Source: Flavobacteriales bacterium UBA972
Lineage (GTDB): Bacteria > Bacteroidota > Bacteroidia > Flavobacteriales > Schleiferiaceae
Reading direction: 5' to 3'
Length of the DNA stretch: 37,916 nucleotides
Assembly (NCBI GenBank): GCA_002292855.1
Contig: DBBY01000048.1
Location: 2,818-40,733 of the forward strand
Below, in pieces: positions 8,763 to 15,261 of the stretch. The notes beneath the pieces were generated by a model. That model had not been told where the DNA came from. It saw only the letters and a list, made by a program, of their open reading frames with translations, and ran no database searches. Position numbers and translations under genes: made by a program. How positions within the stretch are numbered: the stretch's first letter is position 1; each line of letters begins with the position of its first letter.

Positions 8763-9950
8763 TTAGTTGAGGAGTTCCGTGATCTGGCCAGCGCCTACCG
8801 TGCGACCACCCTCGCGGATAGCGAAACGAAGACCCTTGCTTAGTGCAACTGGAGCAATGAGGTGAACCTCGATGGTCAAGTTGTCGCCTGGCATAACCAT
8901 TTCGGTACCTGCAGCTAGCATGATTTCACCGGTAACGTCAGTCGTACGCAAGTAGAACTGGGGGCGGTACTTGTTGTGGAAGGGAGTGTGGCGACCGCCT
9001 TCTTCCTTCTTCAAAATGTACACCTCAGCCTTGAACTTAGAGTGGGGCTTCTGAGAGTTGGTCTTAGCGACAACCATTCCACGACGAATCTGAGACTTGT
9101 CTACTCCACGAAGCAATAGACCTACGTTGTCTCCAGCCTCACCGCGGTCTAGAATCTTGCGGAACATCTCAACACCTGTTACAGTAGAAGTGATTTTCTC
9201 GTCGCCGAAACCGATGATGTCTACACCGTCTCCAGTGTTTGCGATACCTGTTTCAATACGTCCAGTAGCAACCGTTCCACGACCCGTGATGGTGAATACG
9301 TCTTCAATAGGCATCAAGAAGTCCTTGTCCTTGTCGCGAACGGGCTCCTCGATCCACATGTCAACAGCAGTCATAAGCTCCATAACGGTATCAACCCACT
9401 TGGGCTCGCCGTTTAGGCCACCAAGAGCAGAACCCTTGATTACCGGAGAATTGTCGCCGTCGTATTTGTAGAAGGTAAGAAGATCCCTGATCTCCATTTC
9501 AACGAGCTCAATGAGTTCCTCGTCGTCAACCATGTCAACCTTGTTCATGAATACTACAACACGGGGTACACCAACCTGGCGTGCAAGCAGGATGTGCTCG
9601 CGCGTTTGGGGCATAGGACCGTCGGTAGCAGCAACCACAAGAATTGCTCCGTCCATTTGAGCAGCACCCGTAACCATGTTCTTCACATAGTCAGCGTGTC
9701 CTGGGCAATCCACGTGAGCGTAGTGACGGTTAGCCGTCTCGTACTCTACGTGAGCCGTGTTAATAGTAATACCGCGTTCTTTCTCTTCAGGAGCCGCATC
9801 GATGGATTCAAAGCTGCGCGCCTTAGATAAGCCGGCGTTTGCCAATACCGTAGTAATAGCAGCCGTTAGGGTAGTTTTACCATGGTCTACGTGACCGATG
9901 GTACCGATGTTGAGGTGCGGTTTGTTCCGCACGAAGTTCTCTTTTGCCAT
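8763..9950 (-). CDS. tuf: Elongation factor Tu
   Basis: EF-Tu is the GTPase that carries aminoacyl-tRNA to the ribosome. The protein has 395 residues, starting MAKENFVRNKPHLN. The G1 motif GHVDHGKT is at residues 19-26, the G3 motif DCPGHADY follows, and then G4 NKVD and G5 GSAL. Domains 2 and 3 are complete. The frame stays open for 31 codons upstream, but that stretch runs towards the neighbouring tRNA-Thr gene and has no family similarity, so the ATG at 9950 is correct. The gene is the last of a tRNA-tuf transcript driven from a promoter at 10441-10470. Confidence 0.98.
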   Translation of the reverse strand: MAKENFVRNKPHLNIGTIGHVDHGKTTLTAAITTVLANAGLSKARSFESIDAAPEEKERGITINTAHVEYETANRHYAHVDCPGHADYVKNMVTGAAQMDGAILVVAATDGPMPQTREHILLARQVGVPRVVVFMNKVDMVDDEELIELVEMEIRDLLTFYKYDGDNSPVIKGSALGGLNGEPKWVDTVMELMTAVDMWIEEPVRDKDKDFLMPIEDVFTITGRGTVATGRIETGIANTGDGVDIIGFGDEKITSTVTGVEMFRKILDRGEAGDNVGLLLRGVDKSQIRRGMVVAKTNSQKPHSKFKAEVYILKKEEGGRHTPFHNKYRPQFYLRTTDVTGEIMLAAGTEMVMPGDNLTIEVHLIAPVALSKGLRFAIREGGRTVGAGQITELLN

Positions 9951-10001
9951 TGCGTTTTGAGAGTTGAGAGAGATTAATAATACCTTGTACTGTAAACGTT
10001 G

Positions 10002-10073
10002 AGCCAACGGCGGGAATTGAACCCGCGACCTTTTCCTTACCAAGGAAACGCTCTACCCCTGAGCTACATCGGC
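10002..10073 (-). tRNA. tRNA-Thr (anticodon GGT)
   Basis: The cloverleaf has acceptor arm GCCGATG/CGTTGGC with G.U pairs, anticodon loop TTGGTAA (anticodon GGT) and T-loop TTCAATT. CCA is not encoded. It is the tRNA nearest to tuf, as thrT is in E. coli. Confidence 0.96.
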
Positions 10074-10078
10074 GGTGG

Positions 10079-10151
10079 AGCGGAAGACGGGATTCGAACC
10101 CGCGACCCTCAGCTTGGAAGGCTGATGCTCTACCAACTGAGCTACTTCCGC
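10079..10151 (-). tRNA. tRNA-Gly (anticodon TCC)
   Basis: The acceptor arm is GCGGAAG/CTTCCGC, the anticodon loop is CTTCCAA (anticodon TCC), and the T-loop TTCGAAT is standard. CCA is not encoded. It is separated from the neighbouring tRNA-Thr by only five bases, so the two must be cut from one precursor. Confidence 0.97.
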
Positions 10152-10163
10152 TTTAGGCCGCTG

Positions 10164-10245
10164 TGGGAGTGGATGGACTCGAACCAACGATGCCGTTAGG
10201 CGACAGATTTACAGTCTGCTGCAATAGCCACTATGCGACACTCCC
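10164..10245 (-). tRNA. tRNA-Tyr (anticodon GTA)
   Basis: This is a class II tRNA of 82 bases with a long variable arm. The acceptor arm is GGGAGTG/CACTCCC with discriminator A. The anticodon loop is CTGTAAA (anticodon GTA). CCA is not encoded. Confidence 0.97.
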
Positions 10246-10270
10246 AGTGTTCAGTTTTTAGTACAAAAAC

Positions 10271-10393
10271 AACGCGTACTGCAGGGCAAAGAGCCAGCAG
10301 AGGGACTCGAACCCCCGACCTACTGATTACAAATCAGTAGCTCTACCAACTGAGCTATGCTGGCGAAGGAGCTTGTGCCCTGCAGTGCGCGTT
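10271..10393. repeat. Inverted repeat enclosing tRNA-Thr (18-base arms, 17 matching)
   Basis: The plus-strand arm at 10271-10288 (AACGCGTACTGCAGGGCA) is the reverse complement of the arm at 10376-10393 except for one base. In the minus-strand transcript the arms would pair over 17 of 18 positions. They would bring together the two ends of tRNA-Thr(TGT), with 11 spare bases on the 5' side and 3 on the 3' side. This resembles the processing stems that surround rRNAs. The role is not known from the sequence alone. Confidence 0.85.
10292..10364 (-). tRNA. tRNA-Thr (anticodon TGT)
   Basis: The acceptor arm is GCCAGCA/TGCTGGC, the anticodon stem is seven perfect pairs around the loop TTTGTAA (anticodon TGT), and the T-loop is TTCGAGT. 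CCA is not encoded. It is the first gene of the tRNA-tuf transcript. It is enclosed by an 18-base inverted repeat (see the repeat at 10271-10393). Confidence 0.97.
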
Positions 10394-10440
10394 AAAGAAC
10401 GTTGCTACCCATGCAGCTGGCCGCTTTTTCAAACGGACTG

Positions 10441-10470
10441 CAAATGTAGAAAAAAAAGCGATTATTTCAA
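10441..10470 (-). promoter_or_regulatory. Promoter of the tRNA-tuf operon
   Basis: On the minus strand a TTG box (10470-10468) is followed after 19 bases by TACATTTG (10448-10441). This matches the Bacteroidota sigma-ABfr consensus TTG-N(17-23)-TAnnTTTG at every fixed position. Transcription would begin near 10434, about 70 bases before tRNA-Thr(TGT). The spacer contains a run of eight T, as often seen in strong promoters. The rest of the xerC-tRNA gap (10471-10620) shows no gene. Confidence 0.8.
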
Positions 10471-10620
10471 TACCTACTTTGCACGGAATCGTGAATTTGT
10501 CTCCGCATTGGCCCTCAGAGGCCTTTGGAGGCTCCAAAAAACCGCGAAATAATTAGTAGGCACGGTCGAGCGATCCCCTAAAACCCGGGAATCACGGGCA
10601 AAGTCCGCACGCAAAAAACC

Positions 10621-11481
10621 CTAACTGCGCGGATGCGCACGTCGGTACACGGATTTGAGCTGCTCCACCGAGGCATGCGTGTACACCTGGGTGGCCGATA
10701 AATTCGCATGCCCCAAAAGCTCGCGTATCACGGTGAGGTCCGCTCCCATGTCGAGAAGGTGGGTTGCAAAGGTGTGCCGCAGGGCGTGCGGGCCCAAGTG
10801 ATCGGCCGAACTAGCCGCCTGAAGGTAGTTTTTAACCAGGGAATACACCGTGCGCGGATCCATTGCCTTGCCGTTTTTTTGGCAGAAAATTAGGGGACTC
10901 ACAGGCTTCCACTCGGCAGCATGGGCGGCAAAAGCGGTTTGCCACTCCGGCAGAAGGGGAATCTCGCGGTCTTTATTGCCCTTGCCCCGCACGCGGAGGC
11001 TTGCCCCATGGACTTGGCTGTAGGTAAGTCCGATCAACTCTGCCCGACGCAAACCGGTAGTGTACAGGGTCAAAAGCAAGAACTGATCCCGACGGCCAAC
11101 GGGGTCGCTGTCAAACATGGTCGGATTAAACAGGGCCTCAACCTCTGGGGCAGACAGGGCGCGCACTACCCTGCTTGCGGTTCGCAGCAAGGGCAGCCCT
11201 TCGGCCGGATTGACGAGTCCCGGATGGAGGGTCGCCAGCCAGCGGTAGTAGGTGCGCACCGCACTCAACTTGCGGTTCACCGAACGTGCATTGATTCCAT
11301 TCTGCACGAGGTCCGAAACCCAGGAACGCAGGTGAAGCCGGCTTGCGCCCAATGCATCAGAAATCCCCATAGCATGCTCCAAATACAGGAGCCACTGGGC
11401 AAGGTCTGCTTCATAGGCCGTTACCGTAGCCTCCGAACGGCGACGCTCCCAGCGCAAGTAGTTGGTGAATTCGTGAAGCAT
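10621..11481 (-). CDS. xerC: Tyrosine recombinase, XerC/XerD type
   Basis: This is a site-specific recombinase of the kind that resolves chromosome dimers at dif. The protein has 286 residues. The N-terminal core-binding SAM-like domain spans roughly residues 1-85 and the catalytic domain about 105-286. All the catalytic residues are present: R145 (TGLRRAEL), K167, H232 and R235 (HALRHTFATH), H258 (LLGHAN) and nucleophile Y267 (TQVYTH). It lies between rpsU and the tRNA cluster, the usual place of the housekeeping enzyme in Flavobacteriia, which argues against a phage integrase. The start ATG at 11481 directly abuts the U-run of the rpsU terminator, so the leader must come from readthrough. 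Whether it is called XerC or XerD cannot be settled here. Confidence 0.93.
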   Translation of the reverse strand: MLHEFTNYLRWERRRSEATVTAYEADLAQWLLYLEHAMGISDALGASRLHLRSWVSDLVQNGINARSVNRKLSAVRTYYRWLATLHPGLVNPAEGLPLLRTASRVVRALSAPEVEALFNPTMFDSDPVGRRDQFLLLTLYTTGLRRAELIGLTYSQVHGASLRVRGKGNKDREIPLLPEWQTAFAAHAAEWKPVSPLIFCQKNGKAMDPRTVYSLVKNYLQAASSADHLGPHALRHTFATHLLDMGADLTVIRELLGHANLSATQVYTHASVEQLKSVYRRAHPRS

Positions 11482-11509
11482 AAAAAAAGCCCCGAGGGAT
11501 CTCGAGGCT
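11482..11509 (-). terminator. Rho-independent terminator after rpsU
   Basis: On the minus strand AGCCTCGAG (11509-11501) pairs with CTCGGGGCT (11496-11488) around a four-base loop, followed by seven T (11488-11482). It is a nine-pair stem with one G.U and is the strongest terminator seen in the window. The next base begins the xerC ATG. Confidence 0.85.
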
Positions 11510-11530
11510 CAATTTAGGTCAAGGACCCTA

Positions 11531-11725
11531 TTATTCGGCGTCTTTTAATCGAAGCCCCTGAACATAGGTTGCCTTGATGATTTCTTTGCGGCGATTAACC
11601 GAAGACTTCGTGAACTGTTGGCGGCTGCGCAGTTGGCGCATGGTACCGGTCTTGTCGAATTTGCGCTTATAACGCTTTACCGCGCGCTCAATTCCTTCAC
11701 CTTCTTTGACATGAATTACTAGCAT
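11531..11725 (-). CDS. rpsU: 30S ribosomal protein bS21
   Basis: bS21 sits at the platform of the small subunit next to the 3' end of 16S rRNA. The product has 64 residues: MLVIHVKEGEGIERAVKRYK at the N-terminus, then the basic region (RRKEIIKATYVQGLRLKD). The frame is open ten codons upstream, but the ATG at 11725 is right because it starts the conserved sequence and follows a near-perfect Shine-Dalgarno by seven bases. In Bacteroidota bS21, with bS6 and bS18, is known to hide the anti-Shine-Dalgarno. A strong Shine-Dalgarno on this gene therefore suggests feedback control by bS21. The gene has its own promoter box and terminator, so it is a single-gene unit. Confidence 0.97.
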   Translation of the reverse strand: MLVIHVKEGEGIERAVKRYKRKFDKTGTMRQLRSRQQFTKSSVNRRKEIIKATYVQGLRLKDAE

Positions 11726-11732
11726 AATGGGA

Positions 11733-11741
11733 CACCTCCTC
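11733..11741 (-). promoter_or_regulatory. Near-perfect Shine-Dalgarno of rpsU
   Basis: The minus strand reads GAGGAGGTG, ending seven bases before the rpsU ATG. This is fully complementary to the classical 3' end of 16S rRNA. The other starts I inspected (rpoB, rpoC, rplL, tuf, tatA, gyrB) have nothing comparable. Confidence 0.9.
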
Positions 11742-11752
11742 TCATAAGGCGG

Positions 11753-11760
11753 CAAAGGTA
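11753..11760 (-). promoter_or_regulatory. Promoter -7 box of rpsU
   Basis: The minus strand reads TACCTTTG, matching TAnnTTTG. Transcription would start near 11746, giving a leader of about 20 bases that begins just before the Shine-Dalgarno. No clear TTG is present at the -33 position, so the upstream half is unproven. Confidence 0.6.
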
Positions 11761-11763
11761 TGG

Positions 11764-12363
11764 CTATTTGCCGAAATAGAAGTACATCGGAATCCTTTGC
11801 TGCTGGATCGAATCAAACGGAGCCAAGTCAAAAAGTTCCTTAAAGCTGCGCAGCGGCCTAATCTTGCTCCTGAAGCGGTGAAATGCCCGCACCTGAGTCG
11901 AGCGCCAAAGCGGGTGGGCATACAGCAGCTCCACGGGCACTGCATTGAGGTCCTGCGGCAAGGGCGGACTCAGAAGCCAATGGAACTCTTCTCGCTGGTC
12001 GTAGCGCTGCAGGAGTAGGGAGTCCACCCCACCCCAGCGCTGCCGGTCTCGCACAAAACCCTCGGCCTTCCAGTCGGGCCAACCTTGGGCGCGGAGCCAG
12101 AAGTCCGAAACCGTATCAGAGGCCACCGTCGGCCGAACCAAGAATTCTTTGCCCTTTGGGGCTTTTTTGGCATAGTTTGGGTAGCGAGCGTCGGCCCTTT
12201 TTGAACGGTCGTATTCCCGCGTGGACGGAGCCTCGATTTCAGGAAAATCAGCCCAAACGGGCGGCAGATCCTGACTCGTTTGCAACCCGTTAAAAACAAA
12301 AAAAGCGGAGAAAATCCCCGCCCAAAGTAAATCGATAACCCAAGGTTTGGGTCGATTCTTCAT
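11764..12363 (-). CDS. Membrane-anchored helix-hairpin-helix (ComEA-like) protein
   Basis: The protein has 199 residues. A hydrophobic stretch at about residues 9-26 looks like an uncleaved membrane anchor. A low-complexity basic and proline-rich middle follows. The C-terminal third (about 135-199) has the helix-hairpin-helix pattern of ComEA-type domains: DLNAVPVELLYAHPLWRSTQ, then a second degenerate repeat (SFKELFDLAPF). In the usual family such motifs grip the DNA backbone. Here the Gly-hairpin residues of the first motif are replaced (HPLW where GIG is common), so DNA binding may be weak or lost. The start ATGA overlaps the stop of the MetS-like gene, so it ends the symporter operon. Function is unknown; a link to DNA uptake is only a family-level guess. 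Confidence 0.75.
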   Translation of the reverse strand: MKNRPKPWVIDLLWAGIFSAFFVFNGLQTSQDLPPVWADFPEIEAPSTREYDRSKRADARYPNYAKKAPKGKEFLVRPTVASDTVSDFWLRAQGWPDWKAEGFVRDRQRWGGVDSLLLQRYDQREEFHWLLSPPLPQDLNAVPVELLYAHPLWRSTQVRAFHRFRSKIRPLRSFKELFDLAPFDSIQQQRIPMYFYFGK

Positions 12364-12500
12364 TCAATAGGATTGTCGTTTTGGGTAGCATCCGCCTCAT
12401 CTTTTTGCGGCGCCCGCAAGACCTTAACAAAAAACAATATTGTAATTACCGTTACCAAAATTTGGGTACTAAGCATCATTATCCAGGCTGCAGTGGTCAT
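12360..12500 (-). CDS. MetS-like small subunit of NSS transporter
   Basis: The product is 46 residues with one transmembrane helix at about residues 5-25 and a polar C-terminal tail. It starts two bases after the stop of the NSS symporter. That position and size match the small subunits described for MetPS-type methionine/alanine NSS transporters, in which a tiny membrane protein is needed for transport. The open frame extends 66 codons upstream, but that part lies inside the symporter gene. I chose the ATG at 12500 (MTTAAWIMMLSTQ). The identification rests on context, size and topology more than on sequence. It would be easy to miss in automatic annotation. Confidence 0.7.
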   Translation of the reverse strand: MTTAAWIMMLSTQILVTVITILFFVKVLRAPQKDEADATQNDNPIE

Positions 12501-12502
12501 AC

Positions 12503-14314
12503 TTATTGATTTAAGGCTATTCTTCGGCGGTAGGCCACATAGACCATGCCTGCGATCAGGGCAAACAACGCCAAAAGAATGACGCGTGCTAAATGCTTGT
12601 AAAAAATTGGATTGACGAAGGAACCTGTGGCAATTTGGTCTCCTGCCTGCACCACTTGACCACTTGCGATCACGGGATGCACGTCTTCGGAATCCCATTG
12701 GTAGGTGACCTCCGTACCGTCCGCAGCCAAAAGTCGAATTACCGTAGAGCCGTCTATGGTTTGAACGTCTGAAGTACCACTGACCTCCGACACAAAAACG
12801 TCCGCAAAGGCATCTCGGTTGTAGAGAATGTCCACATTGGTAATTTGACCGATGATGCTGGCCTGGTCAAACTCCCATTTATTCTCTAGTGCATTCTTCC
12901 AGTCGTTGCCCTTGGGACTAATTAAACTCATGGTAAAAATCAAAAGAAGAATCGTAGGAGTTACGTACTTCAAAATGGGCTTATAAATCTTAGGGATCAC
13001 AATATCAGAACCACGAGTTATCTCGTCCCATCCGCGATCAATTCCCCAAATCCAGGCAAAAAGTACGGACTCCACTAAGGCGAAGAACACCAACCCCACC
13101 GTGCCGGCCCAGTAGTCGTACTGGTCAAATACCCCTTGCTGGTAGAAAAACACGGTTGGCAGGCCAACGGCTAGGGTAATAAGACCAAAGGTTATGGCTG
13201 CCTTATTGAGGCTAAACTTGAACTCATCCTGTACAAAGGCAACCCAAGGTGAACCCATTGCCAGGGAACTGGTAATGCCCGCAAAGAAGAGAAGGCCAAA
13301 CCACATTACTCCAGCAACACTGCCTAAGACTGCGCCCCACTTGGTGAACAGAAAGGGCATAGTTTGAAAAGCCATAGCAAAGCCCGCATTCTCCTTAACC
13401 CAATCCAGACCTAAATAGCCTACTGCAATGGGAATCACGATGCTTCCGCCAAGAACGATCTCTACAAATCCGTTCATCCAGCCCGCAGACATAGAATTCA
13501 AGGCAATGTCGTCCTTGGGCTTGACGTAGGCGGCATAGCAATGAATAGTACCCATTCCCACCGAAAGGGTAAAGAATATTTGCCCCGCTGCGGCCAGCCA
13601 GACGTTGGGGTTGGTGAGCGAATCAAATTGAGGGTTCCACAAGAAGTTAAAGCCGAGCATCGCATCGCACTCGGTGCAACCCGCACTGGCGCCCGAATCT
13701 CCGAGCATGAAGGCCTTAACGGCCAAGAAGGCACCAAAAATTATGAGAATTGGCATGCCGATTTTGGCTACTTTTTCAATTCCTCCCTCTAAGCCCTTAC
13801 TGAGAATCCAGGTATTCAAACCAAGAACAAAGATGTAGAACCAAATGGCTTCATAGGGCAAACCGGTAGTGCTTTGGCCGATGTCTACGTAGCTCGTGAA
13901 GAAGGCGGCAACCTCGCCCTGGCTCATTCCCGAGAAGGTTTGCGCAATAGAATGAAAGACGTAGGAGAAGGTCCAGGACTCGATGTAGGTATAGTAGGCC
14001 GCAACCGCAACATTGGTGAAAATTCCAAAGACCCCGAGGTACTTCCAGTACTTTCGGCGGCCCATGGAATTCATGATGAAGGGGGTGCTGTGGTCTCCCT
14101 TGGTTCCGCCAAAACGCCCAGAGGCCCACTCAATCCACAGCAAGGGAATTCCGAGAACCAAAAAGCAGACGAGGTAGGGAATAATGAAGGCCCCACCACC
14201 GTTTTTCACAGCTTGCACCGGGAATCGAAGGAAGTTGCCCAAGCCTACGGCGTTCCCTGCCATGGCAAGAATGAGGCCTACCCTGGATCCCCAGGACTGT
14301 GTGTTGCTGCTCAT
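12503..14314 (-). CDS. Sodium:neurotransmitter symporter (NSS/SLC6) family transporter
   Basis: This is a LeuT-fold sodium-coupled transporter, probably for amino acids. The 603-residue protein begins MSSNTQSWGSRVGLILAMAG. The sodium- and substrate-binding unwound part of helix 1 (NAVGLGNFLRFP) and the GGGAF motif are intact. Twelve hydrophobic segments can be counted. The oddity is a hydrophilic insert of about 104 residues between helices 11 and 12 (about residues 467-570), predicted outside the cytoplasm. It contains a VVQAGDQIATGSF stretch like half of a biotinyl/lipoyl-type hybrid motif. The MetS-like gene follows two bases downstream. Substrate cannot be told; methionine or alanine is suggested by the MetS-type partner. 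Confidence 0.93.
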   Translation of the reverse strand: MSSNTQSWGSRVGLILAMAGNAVGLGNFLRFPVQAVKNGGGAFIIPYLVCFLVLGIPLLWIEWASGRFGGTKGDHSTPFIMNSMGRRKYWKYLGVFGIFTNVAVAAYYTYIESWTFSYVFHSIAQTFSGMSQGEVAAFFTSYVDIGQSTTGLPYEAIWFYIFVLGLNTWILSKGLEGGIEKVAKIGMPILIIFGAFLAVKAFMLGDSGASAGCTECDAMLGFNFLWNPQFDSLTNPNVWLAAAGQIFFTLSVGMGTIHCYAAYVKPKDDIALNSMSAGWMNGFVEIVLGGSIVIPIAVGYLGLDWVKENAGFAMAFQTMPFLFTKWGAVLGSVAGVMWFGLLFFAGITSSLAMGSPWVAFVQDEFKFSLNKAAITFGLITLAVGLPTVFFYQQGVFDQYDYWAGTVGLVFFALVESVLFAWIWGIDRGWDEITRGSDIVIPKIYKPILKYVTPTILLLIFTMSLISPKGNDWKNALENKWEFDQASIIGQITNVDILYNRDAFADVFVSEVSGTSDVQTIDGSTVIRLLAADGTEVTYQWDSEDVHPVIASGQVVQAGDQIATGSFVNPIFYKHLARVILLALFALIAGMVYVAYRRRIALNQ

Positions 14315-14330
14315 AGGTGTTGGGGGTAAT

Positions 14331-15227
14331 CTAATTTTCAAATATAGGTATTCGATTCAATACCTCAGAGAATGAATGCGGACGGAAGCCCAAGTCTCGT
14401 CGGGCTTTGCTTATGTCGAGTCCAGTTATGGGCGGACGCTTTGCCGCCTGACCCAGGGATTCACTAGAAACCGCGTCAATAAGCGAGGCGTCAAGGCCTG
14501 CGTGGTCGGCAACCCTGCGCACAAGATCCAGAATGCTCATGGTGTCGGGTCCGCTGATGTGGTAAATGCCTTCGGCCTCGAGCTCTGCGATGCGGAGGCA
14601 GCCTTCGGCCAGGTCCACGCTCCAGGTTGGGCTGCGCACCTGATCGTGCACCACGCGAATTCGTTCTCCGCGACCCAATGCCTGGCGGGCCCAGAGAATG
14701 ATGTTGCTGCGGCTAAGACCGGGTACGTAGCCGATGACCAAAACGGTTCGCGCGATGGCATAGCGCGCTCCGCTGGCCTTGACTACCTCCTCGGCTCGAA
14801 GCTTGGACCATCCATATACGCTGAGGGGAGCCGGTTCGGCCTCCTCGCTGTAGGGACCGTTCTTGCCGTCAAAAATGAAGTCCGTGCTCAAGAAAATTAA
14901 GTGAACTCCATGGCGGGCGCAGGCCTCAGCGCATAGTTTGGTGGCCTCCACATTGAGCAGGTTGCAGGCCTCCTGGTCATGCTCGCAGTCGTCTACCTGG
15001 GTCATGGCTGCAGAATGCACCACCACGTCGGGCTTGAATGCGGCAAAGACGCGCTCGTAGTCCTCTGCCTTAGTGCTGTCGAGCTCGGCGTAGGGGAATC
15101 CGAAGTGGTCGCCGCGCGCAGGGCCTCTGCCTGTGGCAAGCAGCTCATGCCGGTCTTGCCCGAGAAAGAGCAGCGACTGACCCAGCAGACCGTTGGCTCC
15201 GGTAATCAAGATGCGTTTTGGGGTCAT
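14331..15227 (-). CDS. SDR-family NAD(P)-dependent reductase, dTDP-4-dehydrorhamnose reductase-like
   Basis: The 298-residue protein is an extended short-chain dehydrogenase of the RfbD/RmlD branch. The Rossmann nucleotide motif TGANGLLG is at residues 9-16. The catalytic YGWSK (Tyr138, Lys142) and the STDFIFDG strand before it are typical of dTDP-4-dehydrorhamnose reductases and their relatives. No other rhamnose-pathway gene (rfbA, B or C) is nearby, so rhamnose synthesis should not be assumed. The start is 34 bases after pyrF, at the end of the purM-prfA-pyrF block, so cotranscription is likely. A possible -7 box for the next gene overlaps its last codons. Confidence 0.85.
   Translation of the reverse strand: MTPKRILITGANGLLGQSLLFLGQDRHELLATGRGPARGDHFGFPYAELDSTKAEDYERVFAAFKPDVVVHSAAMTQVDDCEHDQEACNLLNVEATKLCAEACARHGVHLIFLSTDFIFDGKNGPYSEEAEPAPLSVYGWSKLRAEEVVKASGARYAIARTVLVIGYVPGLSRSNIILWARQALGRGERIRVVHDQVRSPTWSVDLAEGCLRIAELEAEGIYHISGPDTMSILDLVRRVADHAGLDASLIDAVSSESLGQAAKRPPITGLDISKARRDLGFRPHSFSEVLNRIPIFEN
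14339..14346 (-). promoter_or_regulatory. Possible -7 box for the NSS symporter operon
   Basis: The minus strand reads TATATTTG inside the last codons of the reductase gene, 24 bases before the symporter ATG. No TTG is found at the right distance. It could be a coding coincidence, so confidence is low. Confidence 0.35.
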
Positions 15228-15261
15228 GGCTTGCAGGGAAGGTTGGCGGTTTGTTGCGAGG

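Noticed and set aside
9951..10043. 31-residue N-terminal extension of EF-Tu
   Set aside because: The extension runs into the tRNA-Thr gene and precedes the universal MAKENF-type start.
10271..10393. The inverted repeat around tRNA-Thr as an integration (att) site or insertion footprint beside xerC
   Set aside because: Attachment sites are direct repeats, no transposase or phage gene is near, and xerC has the context of the housekeeping enzyme.
10355..10537. 60-codon minus-strand frame in the xerC-tRNA gap as a possible hpf remnant
   Set aside because: It overlaps the tRNA and the promoter, and shows no HPF-like sequence.
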